A model generated the notes under the pieces. The model saw only the letters and a program-made list of their open reading frames with translations, was not told the origin of the DNA and searched no databases. A stretch of 5,454 bases of DNA from an uncultured Clostridia bacterium (GTDB lineage Bacteria > Bacillota > Clostridia > Oscillospirales > Acutalibacteraceae), in contig CAMCIX010000126.1 of the NCBI GenBank assembly GCA_945875045.1, positions 1-5,454 of the forward strand, written 5' to 3'. Positions 1 to 5,030 of this stretch are shown piece by piece (position 1 is the first letter of the stretch; the number at the start of each line of letters is the position of its first letter). The position numbers and the translations under genes were made by a program.

Positions 1-19
1 AAATGAAAAGAGGGACGAA

Positions 20-1405
20 ATGAGCGGAAAGTCAGGAAACGATTACAACGCGATAACGCCGGAAATATTGAAATATTCCGATTACTGCACAGGCAACTGC
101 CGCATTGAGCCGCAGCTTTATATCGAACACAAGGTTAACAGAGGACTGCGCGATTTAAACGGCAAGGGCGTGCTTACGGGTCTTACCGAAATATCGGAGA
201 TTATCTCCAAAAAGGAGGTTGACGGCGAGGAGGTTCCCTGCCCGGGCAAGCTGTATTACAGGGGCTATGACGTTGAAAGTCTGGTCGAGGGCTTTATAAG
301 GGATAATCACTTCGGCTTTGAGGAAATAACCTATCTACTTTTGTTCGGAAGACTGCCGAACGAGGCTGAGCTTACCGAGTTTAAGGGCGTTCTTTCGTCC
401 TACCGCACCCTGCCGGGGTCTTTTGTGCGGGACATAATTATGAAAGCGCCGTCGTCGGATATGATGAACTCGCTCGCAAGGAGCGTTTTGACCCTTTACT
501 CCTACGACGAAAAGGCCGATCAAACCGACATTCCGAATGTTCTGCGCCAATGCTTACAGCTTATAGCGCGCTTTCCCTCCCTTTCGGTTTACGGTTATCA
601 TTCATATAATTATTATATTAAGGGGAGCGACAGCTTTTTCATTCACGAACCGCGCCCCGAGCTTTCCACGGCGGAAAATATATTATATATGTTAAGGCTT
701 GACGGCAAGTACACCCCGCTTGAGGCGAAGGTGCTTGACACCGCCTTAGTGCTTCACGCGGAGCACGGCGGCGGAAATAACTCCACCTTTACGACCCACG
801 TTGTTTCCTCCTCGGGAACCGATACCTATTCGGCAATCGCGGCGGCGCTCGGCTCGCTTAAGGGACCGAAGCACGGCGGCGCTAATATTAAGGTATGCGC
901 TATGTTTGACGATATTAAGGCAAACGTTAAGGACTGGGAGGACGTCGAGGAGGTCGCCGCCTATCTTAAAAAGATTCTCCATAAGGAGACCTTTGACAAG
1001 GCGGGACTTATTTACGGCATAGGTCACGCCGTGTATTCGGTCTCCGACCCGCGCGCAATGGTGCTTAAAAGCTTTGTTAAAAGCCTTTCCGAGGAAAAGG
1101 GGCTTGAAAAGGAATACGGGCTTTACAGCCTTGTCGAAACCCTCGCGCCGCAGATTATCGCGGGCGAACGCAAGATGTATAAGGGAGTCAGTATAAACGT
1201 CGATTTTTACAGCGGCTTTGTTTACGATATGTTGGGACTTCCGCACGAGCTTTATACCCCGCTTTTCGCAATTGCGCGCATAGCCGGCTGGAGCGCCCAC
1301 CGCATTGAAGAGCTTTTAAACGCGGGCAAAATAATTCGCCCCGCCTATAAAAGCGTTCAGCCCCGCCGCGAGTATATTAAAATGGCAGACAGGCAGAGCA
1401 ATTAA
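20..1405 (+). CDS. gltA: Citrate synthase (citrate/2-methylcitrate synthase family)
   Basis: This 461-residue cytoplasmic enzyme condenses acetyl-CoA with oxaloacetate to citrate. In anaerobic Clostridia that step usually feeds glutamate synthesis through a partial TCA branch. The family signatures are all visible: LHAEHGG at residues 245-251, GPKHGGAN at 282-289 (first catalytic His, H285), GIGHAVY at 333-339 (second catalytic His, H336), SDPRA at 342-346 (R345, oxaloacetate contact), NVDFYSG at 393-399 (catalytic D395), then ARIAGWSAH at 419-427 and IRPAY at 439-443. GHAVY replaces the textbook GHRVY; from memory this is usual in the clostridial branch. The protein is longer than the roughly 370-430 residues of many homologues because of an N-terminal extension of about 40 residues. 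The ATG follows an AGAGGGA ribosome site with a short 4-nt spacer. No clear terminator follows. 2-Methylcitrate synthase or Re/Si specificity cannot be decided from sequence alone, although the fold is the ordinary Si-type one. Confidence 0.95.
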   Translation: MSGKSGNDYNAITPEILKYSDYCTGNCRIEPQLYIEHKVNRGLRDLNGKGVLTGLTEISEIISKKEVDGEEVPCPGKLYYRGYDVESLVEGFIRDNHFGFEEITYLLLFGRLPNEAELTEFKGVLSSYRTLPGSFVRDIIMKAPSSDMMNSLARSVLTLYSYDEKADQTDIPNVLRQCLQLIARFPSLSVYGYHSYNYYIKGSDSFFIHEPRPELSTAENILYMLRLDGKYTPLEAKVLDTALVLHAEHGGGNNSTFTTHVVSSSGTDTYSAIAAALGSLKGPKHGGANIKVCAMFDDIKANVKDWEDVEEVAAYLKKILHKETFDKAGLIYGIGHAVYSVSDPRAMVLKSFVKSLSEEKGLEKEYGLYSLVETLAPQIIAGERKMYKGVSINVDFYSGFVYDMLGLPHELYTPLFAIARIAGWSAHRIEELLNAGKIIRPAYKSVQPRREYIKMADRQSN

Positions 1406-1496
1406 TAAATATTATTAAAATTCATTTTTCTGCTCCTTTATGATTTTTTGGTTCGGTTTCTGATGTTAGCCTCCGCCGTTTGTCTAATGTTTAAAA

Positions 1497-1523
1497 CGGA
1501 CAGTCAAGGATGCCTGTCCCTAC
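1497..1523 (-). repeat. GTAGGGAC-type intergenic repeat, reverse copy
   Basis: Read on the minus strand, this 27-nt stretch starts GTAGGGAC and ends GTCCG. It matches the forward copy beginning at 1644 at 22 of 27 positions, and all five differences are transitions. Its arm is complementary to the start of the next forward copy (GTAGGGAC at 1542-1549), so the two could fold into a long-range hairpin. It is inferred to be a member of a dispersed intergenic repeat family. Confidence 0.65.
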
Positions 1524-1530
1524 AAAATGC

Positions 1531-1600
1531 AATTTACCACCGTAGGGACGGGCGCTGCCCGTTCGCGACAAGTCCCAATTTAACGAATAATGAATAATTA
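1531..1600 (+). repeat. GTAGGGAC-type intergenic repeat, forward copy 1
   Basis: The first 24 nt (1531-1554) are identical to 1634-1657. The middle diverges, and the end returns to near identity in an A/T-rich tail ending in GAATAATGAATAATTA. The unit is about 70 nt with a period of about 103 nt to the next copy, which is too long and irregular for CRISPR. No transposase is present. Confidence 0.75.
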
Positions 1601-1633
1601 TTTTTCCATTTTCATTAGGCAATATACCAATGT

Positions 1634-1706
1634 AATTTACCACCGTAGGGACGGGCGTCCCCGACCGTCCGTGATAAACCCAAATTTAATGAATAATGAA
1701 TAATTA
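1634..1706 (+). repeat. GTAGGGAC-type intergenic repeat, forward copy 2
   Basis: This second forward copy is about 73 nt long. It shares the exact 24-nt head and the A/T tail with copy 1, while the GC-rich core differs (CCCCGACCGTCCG here). Its A/T tail continues to 1730 as repeated TAATTAAT and TGAATAAT units, suggesting slippage or serial growth of the tail. Confidence 0.75.
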
Positions 1707-1740
1707 ATAATTAATAATGAATAATTATTACGTGGGGCGG

Positions 1741-1766
1741 GGGGTTGTCCCTATCCTACGGTAAAA
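1741..1766 (-). repeat. Degenerate GTAGGGAC-type repeat, reverse copy
   Basis: On the minus strand this reads TTTTACCGTAGG followed by ATAGGGACAACC, matching the head of the forward copies (TTTACC, CGTAGG, GGGAC) with small indels. It closes the repeat block opposite to the forward copies, so the block as a whole has inverted ends. The degree of divergence makes this the least certain of the four copies. Confidence 0.45.
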
Positions 1767-1820
1767 AGGCGTGTTTATGCGATTTGTCGCCCGACAGAGA
1801 GACGGGCAAAAAGATATAGC

Positions 1821-1873
1821 TTGTATTCTTTTAATTACTGTGGTATTATTATTTGGTACCACGGTAATTTTTT
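1821..1873 (+). promoter_or_regulatory. Candidate yifB promoter overlapping a 13-bp dyad with T-tract
   Basis: TTGTAT (1821-1826) and TATTAT (1844-1849) are separated by 17 nt, a plausible sigma-A pair with a weak -35 and a good -10. The same DNA holds a dyad: AATTACTGTGGTA (1833-1845) pairs with TACCACGGTAATT (1857-1869) over 13 bp with one G:T wobble and an 11-nt loop. It runs into six T residues (1868-1873), 22 nt before the yifB start. If transcription starts upstream, this is a terminator or attenuator. If it starts at the listed -10, the dyad covers the promoter like an operator. The sequence does not decide between these. Confidence 0.45.
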
Positions 1874-1880
1874 ACATAAA

Positions 1881-1888
1881 AAGGGGTG
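1881..1888 (+). promoter_or_regulatory. Ribosome binding site fixing the yifB start
   Basis: AAGGGGTG lies 7 nt before the ATG at 1896. This favours that ATG over the in-frame TTG at 1821, which has no such site and would add 25 residues encoded by the promoter/hairpin DNA. Confidence 0.75.
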
Positions 1889-1895
1889 TTCTGTT

Positions 1896-3422
1896 ATGTT
1901 TGCCGGGCTTAAAAGCGTGGGGCTTTTCGGAATTGAATCCTATATGATAGAGGTCGAGGCGGACGTTTCAACGGGACTTCCCGCCTTTGATATTGTCGGT
2001 CTGCCCGACACCACGGTTAAGGAATCCCGCGACAGGGTGCGCGCCGCGGTAAAAAACAGCGGCTTTAAGTTCCCCGTGGGCAGGATTACCGTTAATTTAG
2101 CCCCCGCCGACCTTAAAAAAGAGGGGTCAATCTATGATTTACCCGTGCTTATCGCGATACTAAAGGCTTCGGGTCAGCTTAAGACCCAGCTTGACGACAG
2201 CATTTTTGTCGGCGAGCTTTCCCTTGACGGCAAGACCCGCAAAACGGGCGGCGTGCTTGCCATAGCGATAACCGCCCTTAAAAACGGAATAAAAAAGGTA
2301 TTTGTTCCGAAAGAAAACGCCGCCGAGGCGGCGGTTATTGAGGGTATCGAGGTTTACGGCATTGAGGACGTGCGGCAGTTAATCGACCACATAACGGGCG
2401 AGAAGCCGCTTAAAACCGCTCCGAAAACCGAAATTTCGCCCGAGCAGTATGCAAGCGCCCTTGATTTCAGCGAGGTAAAGGGTCAGCTTGCCGCGAAAAA
2501 GGCGCTGGAAATCGCCGCCGCGGGCGGGCATAATATTCTGCTTATAGGCCCTCCCGGTTCGGGCAAAAGTATGCTTGCAAAGCGCCTTCCCACCATTTTG
2601 CCCGAAATGACCTTTGAGGAATCCATTGAGGCAACCAAAATCCATTCGATAGCGGGCACGTTGGACCCGAAAAATCCCTTTGTTAAGACCCGACCCTTCC
2701 GCTCGCCTCACCATACCGTATCGGTCGCGGGGCTTACGGGCGGCGGCTCTATGCCGAGACCGGGCGAAATTTCCCTTGCCCACAACGGCGTGCTCTTTTT
2801 GGACGAACTGCCCGAGTTTCGCAGGGACGTTATGGAGGCTATGCGCCAGCCCCTTGAGGACGGAAAGGTGACAATCTCCCGCGTGGCGGGAACACTTACA
2901 TATCCGAGCTCGGTAATGCTGGTCGCCGCAATGAACCCCTGTCCCTGCGGCTTTTACGGTCACCCGACAAAGGAGTGCACCTGCTCGCAGAACTCGGTCA
3001 GGAAATATTTAAACCGCGTATCGGGTCCCATGCTCGACCGAATCGATCTGCACGTTGAGGTGCCGCCCGTGAATTTCAGCGAGCTTAGCTCCTCCTCAAA
3101 GGAGGAGAGCTCCGCCGAAATACGCGAGCGTGTAAACAGGGCGCGCAGGCTTCAGACCGAGCGCTACAAGGGTACGCCCGTCACCTGCAACGCGCGGCTT
3201 ACCCCCGCTATGCTTGAAAAATACTGCGTTTTAGACCCTGCCGCAGAGGATTATCTGCGCCTTTCTTTTGACCGCTTGGGTATGTCCGCCCGCGCTTATG
3301 ACCGAATTTTGAAGGTTGCAAGGACGGTTGCAGACCTTTCGGGCAGTGAAATTATAAAAAAAGAGCATATTTTTTCAGCAATTTCATTCAGAACACTTGA
3401 CAGAAAGTACTGGATCGTGTAA
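1896..3422 (+). CDS. yifB: YifB/ComM-family Mg-chelatase-like AAA+ ATPase
   Basis: With the ATG at 1896 the product has 508 residues, the usual family length, and starts MFAGLKSVGLFGIE as typical members do. The N-terminal ChlI-like (Lon-protease-fold) domain spans about residues 20-140. The AAA+ core follows at about 190-397, with Walker A GPPGSGKS (218-225), Walker B LFLDE (300-304), sensor 1 around MNP (346-348) and a CPC...CTC cysteine cluster (C349, C351, C361, C363). GPMLDRIDLH (377-386) and the C-terminal Mg-chelatase domain (about 405-500, with SARAYDRILKVARTVADL at 464-481) complete it. The Haemophilus and Vibrio homologue ComM is a hexameric branch-migration helicase in natural transformation; the role in Gram-positive bacteria is not settled. 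The gene is not followed by dprA, a frequent neighbour in Firmicutes. A Ser-rich linker (residues 396-406) is encoded by a 7-bp hairpin at 3089-3107. Confidence 0.95.
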   Translation: MFAGLKSVGLFGIESYMIEVEADVSTGLPAFDIVGLPDTTVKESRDRVRAAVKNSGFKFPVGRITVNLAPADLKKEGSIYDLPVLIAILKASGQLKTQLDDSIFVGELSLDGKTRKTGGVLAIAITALKNGIKKVFVPKENAAEAAVIEGIEVYGIEDVRQLIDHITGEKPLKTAPKTEISPEQYASALDFSEVKGQLAAKKALEIAAAGGHNILLIGPPGSGKSMLAKRLPTILPEMTFEESIEATKIHSIAGTLDPKNPFVKTRPFRSPHHTVSVAGLTGGGSMPRPGEISLAHNGVLFLDELPEFRRDVMEAMRQPLEDGKVTISRVAGTLTYPSSVMLVAAMNPCPCGFYGHPTKECTCSQNSVRKYLNRVSGPMLDRIDLHVEVPPVNFSELSSSSKEESSAEIRERVNRARRLQTERYKGTPVTCNARLTPAMLEKYCVLDPAAEDYLRLSFDRLGMSARAYDRILKVARTVADLSGSEIIKKEHIFSAISFRTLDRKYWIV

Positions 3423-3437
3423 AATAGTATTGTTGCG

Positions 3438-3469
3438 GCAAGCTTTGGTTTAGAATACTAACCGCTTGC
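3438..3469 (+). other. Bulged hairpin between yifB and the tRNA
   Basis: GCAAGC (3438-3443) pairs with GCTTGC (3464-3469). After a TTT bulge, GGTT and AG pair with CT and AACC around an AATA loop, giving 12 pairs. No T-tract follows, so it is not a standard terminator. It may stabilise the yifB 3' end or mark a tRNA leader processing site. A weak TAGAAT -10-like hexamer (3451-3456) sits within it and could be the tRNA promoter, with TTGTTG at 3430-3435 only 15 nt upstream. Confidence 0.3.
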
Positions 3470-3487
3470 TCCAACCGATCCTTACTT

Positions 3488-3563
3488 GGGGGCGTAGCTC
3501 ATCTGGTAGAGCGCTACATTCGCATTGTAGAGGTAGTGAGTTCGAGTCTCATCGTCTCCACCA
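3488..3563 (+). tRNA. tRNA-Ala (anticodon CGC)
   Basis: The full cloverleaf can be traced. The acceptor GGGGGCG (3488-3494) pairs with CGTCTCC (3553-3559), including G3:U70, the alanine identity pair. The D arm is GCTC/GAGC (3497-3512). The anticodon stem CTACA/TGTAG closes the loop TTCGCAT (3519-3525), with CGC at 34-36. The variable loop is AGGTA. The T arm is GTGAG/CTCAT with loop TTCGAGT. The discriminator A and an encoded CCA end it at 3563. It reads GCG codons, which are common in the flanking genes. It faces the prophage lysis cassette with its 3' end. Confidence 0.95.
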
Positions 3564-3571
3564 ACCGAGTG

Positions 3572-3609
3572 CCTCGGTACGCAGACGCGTATCGGGGTTT
3601 CTTCTTTTA
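3572..3609 (+). terminator. Intrinsic terminator of the tRNA (or yifB-tRNA) transcript
   Basis: CCTCGGTACGC (3572-3582) pairs with GCGTATCGGGG (3587-3597) over 11 bp with two G:U pairs and an AGAC loop, followed by TTTCTTCTTTT. A competing 6-bp hairpin, ACCGAG/CTCGGT (3564-3578), overlaps its left arm directly after the tRNA CCA. Confidence 0.75.
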
Positions 3610-3631
3610 TAAGGCTCTGTTTCTCGCGTTT

Positions 3632-3659
3632 AAGCGGCATCTGTTTTGCTTCATCTTTA
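3632..3659 (+). repeat. 28-nt imperfect direct repeat, copy 1
   Basis: It shares 24 of 28 positions with 3728-3755, beginning with an identical 11-nt AAGCGGCATCT and ending with an identical ATCTTTA. The two copies are 96 nt apart and bracket the second terminator. No coding function is credible in either strand. Confidence 0.6.
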
Positions 3660-3664
3660 CAGCG

Positions 3665-3708
3665 TGCCGCCGGACCCAATTCGTCCTTGGGTTCGGCGGT
3701 ATTTTTTT
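3665..3708 (+). terminator. Strong second intrinsic terminator downstream of the tRNA
   Basis: TGCCGCCGGACCCAA (3665-3679) pairs with TTGGGTTCGGCGGTA (3687-3701) over 15 bp with two G:U wobbles and a 7-nt loop, followed by seven T residues (3702-3708). On the other strand no T run follows the stem, so it acts on + strand transcripts. Those are read-through from the tRNA or an unrecognised short transcript starting between the two terminators. Confidence 0.85.
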
Positions 3709-3727
3709 ACCCTTGCGGCTCGACCTA

Positions 3728-3755
3728 AAGCGGCATCTTTTTCGCTGTATCTTTA
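3728..3755 (+). repeat. 28-nt imperfect direct repeat, copy 2
   Basis: This is the second copy of the AAGCGGCATCT...ATCTTTA repeat, 24 of 28 identical to 3632-3659. With copy 1 it flanks the second terminator, so the unit repeat-terminator-repeat spans 3632-3755. Confidence 0.6.
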
Positions 3756-3834
3756 TTTTTAAATATTGTCGGGTTTTATTTGGCGCATTTTCGTGTACTT
3801 TGATGTGTATTTCTCAGTCAATAATCAGTCAAGT
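3756..3834. other. Non-coding spacer before the lysis operon terminator, with short direct repeats
   Basis: No gene is seen here. The spacer holds two small repeat pairs: GTGTA at 3793-3797 and 3805-3809 (12-nt period), and CAGTCAA at 3815-3821 and 3826-3832 (11-nt period, about one helical turn). Their function is unknown. Together with the repeats and terminators to the left, this accounts for the gene-free stretch from the tRNA to 3880. Confidence 0.4.
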
Positions 3835-3873
3835 AAAAATTCCCCGCCCTTATCCTTTCGGATTTGGGCGGGG
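3835..3873 (-). terminator. Intrinsic terminator of the lysis operon
   Basis: On the minus strand CCCCGCCC (complement of 3866-3873) pairs with GGGCGGGG (complement of 3842-3849). Inside is a second small stem, ATCC/GGAT, capped by a GAAA tetraloop. AATTTTTA follows the stem. It lies 7 nt beyond the holin stop codon and stops the lysis transcript before it reaches the oppositely oriented tRNA. Confidence 0.85.
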
Positions 3874-3879
3874 TCGGCT

Positions 3880-4092
3880 TTATTCTTCCTTATCTTCTTT
3901 AACTTCCGGCAGACCCGCCACGCTTGTAAGCAGTGAGAGTAGTCCTGCAAGGAGCGAGGCGGAGATAACTACCTTCCAGTCCACCGCCGACAGCACCGCC
4001 GAGGTGCCTATGGTGGCAACTGCGGTCTGTGCGATTGTCTTGACTGCGCGTACCCCCGCCGCCTTTGACCATTTTTCAAAGCTCTTGTTCAT
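3880..4092 (-). CDS. Phage holin, r1t-like family
   Basis: This 70-residue membrane protein is predicted to permeabilise the cytoplasmic membrane so that the endolysin can reach the wall. The sequence shows a short charged N-terminus (MNKSFEKWSKAAGVR), a first hydrophobic segment at about 16-36, a D-W turn (D38 W39), a second hydrophobic segment at about 40-61 and an acidic tail ending EVKEDKEE. This layout, with RAVKTIAQ before the first helix and DW before the second, resembles the Lactococcus phage r1t holin family. The ATG at 4092 is chosen because an excellent AAGGGAGGG site sits 6 nt upstream. A longer frame to 4155 lacks such a site and would overlap the amidase gene by 50 nt. The gene starts 13 nt after the amidase stop and is the last of the operon. 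Confidence 0.85.
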   Translation of the reverse strand: MNKSFEKWSKAAGVRAVKTIAQTAVATIGTSAVLSAVDWKVVISASLLAGLLSLLTSVAGLPEVKEDKEE

Positions 4093-4098
4093 ATGTAA

Positions 4099-4107
4099 CC
4101 CTCCCTT
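4099..4107 (-). promoter_or_regulatory. Ribosome binding site of the holin, overlapping the amidase stop
   Basis: AAGGGAGGG on the minus strand overlaps the amidase TAA (4106-4108) and stands 6 nt from the holin ATG. It settles the holin start and suggests translational coupling to the amidase. Confidence 0.8.
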
Positions 4108-5017
4108 AAAATTTAATCTGAATACCGTCGATTTCCTGACCGAGTATACCCGCATAGCCGTTGTTATTATCGCTTTCGGAATAGCCTGTGACCCACGGTA
4201 GCCACTTACCCAAGCGGCGCAGATGTACTCGGTAATGAATTTGAGTACCCGCGTCGGTCTTCATCATAAGCCCGTCAATAGGTCTGTTAAACAGTCCCGC
4301 GTAATCGGCGCGGTTCTTTACCTCGGGCAGCCACTTGCCGCCCTTGTAATGCACCTTATAAAAGATGTTGCCCCTTGAAAGATTGGCAAAGACGGCGCAT
4401 ACGTCGTGACCGAATATACCCGCATAGTCGCTGTCGTTCTTTACATTGGGCAGCCAGCTATTCTCAACGTCGTCCCATATCTGATAAACAACGTCGGGCT
4501 TTGACTGCGTGGGGGTGGGTTCAGGGGCTGTTTCGGCTCCCATAAAGCCCTTTACAAGATTCAGGAAATTATCCCAGCCGTAATCGTCGAGGGTGCGGTG
4601 GGGGCAATGCTTGTTTGCGTAGTCGGAGTGCTTTGTCACCTTATCAATCCCCCAGCCGTAGTCCGCAAGAAGCTTTGCGGTAAGCTCGGCGGCGTTTCTC
4701 TGCGCCGCTTCAAAGCGTTCGCCGCCCGACTTTGAATAGCAAATTTCAATCGCTATCCCCTCGCGGTTGCCCTTGCCGTTTCCGTCACCCGCGTGCCAGG
4801 CGTTGCGGTTAAGGGGTATACCCTGCACAATCTCCTTATCGTCCACGGCGAAGTGGAAAGAGGTCTCCTTATTATTGCTTAGCATATACGCGATTTCGTT
4901 CGCCGCGCTCGCGTCGTTAGCGGTATTGTGTATTACTATGCGTGTAGGAGTCATAGCATACGGACATTTAATTTCTACCTTTTCGCTCGGACATTCAACT
5001 TTTCTCAATTCTACCAT
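4106..5017 (-). CDS. Phage endolysin: N-acetylmuramoyl-L-alanine amidase with three wall-binding repeats
   Basis: This 303-residue enzyme should cleave the amide bond between N-acetylmuramic acid and L-alanine in peptidoglycan. The Amidase_2/PGRP-type domain covers about residues 18-158. Likely zinc ligands are H30 (VIHNTA), H130 (TKHSDY) and C138 (KHCPH). The H130-C138 spacing of eight and K136 two before the cysteine match the T7 lysozyme pattern (H122, K128, C130). A Pro/Thr-rich linker (about 161-176) joins three tandem units of about 42 residues (177-218, 219-260, 261-303) built on W-L-P-x-V, D/N-x-Y-A-G and I-D-G-I. These resemble ChW-like cell-wall-binding repeats; the first unit is the most diverged. 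No signal peptide is seen, so export needs the holin. An AGGAGGAA site 5 nt before the ATG supports the start. The gene lies 11 nt after the coiled-coil gene. Confidence 0.92.
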   Translation of the reverse strand: MVELRKVECPSEKVEIKCPYAMTPTRIVIHNTANDASAANEIAYMLSNNKETSFHFAVDDKEIVQGIPLNRNAWHAGDGNGKGNREGIAIEICYSKSGGERFEAAQRNAAELTAKLLADYGWGIDKVTKHSDYANKHCPHRTLDDYGWDNFLNLVKGFMGAETAPEPTPTQSKPDVVYQIWDDVENSWLPNVKNDSDYAGIFGHDVCAVFANLSRGNIFYKVHYKGGKWLPEVKNRADYAGLFNRPIDGLMMKTDAGTQIHYRVHLRRLGKWLPWVTGYSESDNNNGYAGILGQEIDGIQIKF

Positions 5018-5022
5018 TTTAA

Positions 5023-5030
5023 TTCCTCCT
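5023..5030 (-). promoter_or_regulatory. Ribosome binding site of the amidase, overlapping the previous stop
   Basis: AGGAGGAA on the minus strand is a near-perfect Shine-Dalgarno. Its first two bases belong to the TAG stop of the 90-residue gene (TAGGAGGAA), so ribosomes finishing that gene are positioned to start the amidase. Confidence 0.8.

Larger units (their letters stand above)
1406..1820. other. 415-bp repeat-rich intergenic gap without a credible gene
   Basis: No reading frame here looks like a protein. The stretch starts with an A/T-only dyad just after the citrate synthase stop (TTAATA/TATTAA). It then carries four GTAGGGAC-type repeat copies, two forward and two reverse, annotated separately. 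Between and after the forward copies are A/T-only runs made of TGAATAAT and TAATTAAT units, densest at 1687-1730. A small dyad, GCCCG at 1789-1793 and CGGGC at 1803-1807, lies near the right end. No Rfam-type RNA was recognised. Confidence 0.75.

Noticed and set aside
746..1300. 184-residue minus-strand frame inside the citrate synthase gene
   Set aside because: It is a shadow of a clearly recognised gene with all catalytic motifs; the antisense product shows no family features.
1487..1597. 36-codon plus-strand frame in the repeat region
   Set aside because: It is made almost entirely of the GTAGGGAC repeat sequence, has no ribosome site and no recognisable protein features.
1531..1706. CRISPR-like array
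   Set aside because: Only two forward copies occur, the spacing is irregular, the A/T tails are also repeated, reverse copies exist and no cas genes are present.
1821..1895. TTG start giving yifB 25 extra N-terminal residues
   Set aside because: No ribosome site precedes it, the extension is encoded by promoter/hairpin DNA, and the ATG at 1896 has a good ribosome site and gives the family's usual N-terminus.
2379..2963. 194-residue minus-strand frame inside yifB
   Set aside because: It is antisense to the conserved AAA+ core and shows only low-complexity basic sequence typical of shadow frames in such GC-rich codon use.
3482..3679. 65-residue minus-strand reading frame across the tRNA
   Set aside because: It is antisense to a complete tRNA and its terminator; DETRTHYL...QMSYAP-like peptides are well-known artefacts of tRNA antisense translation.
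4093..4155. Longer holin start at 4155
   Set aside because: It would overlap the amidase reading frame and lacks a ribosome site, while the ATG at 4092 has AAGGGAGGG at the right distance and a typical holin N-terminus.
3536..4201. 221-residue plus-strand reading frame
   Set aside because: It begins inside the tRNA, runs through two strong terminators and lies antisense to the holin and amidase genes, which have far better support.
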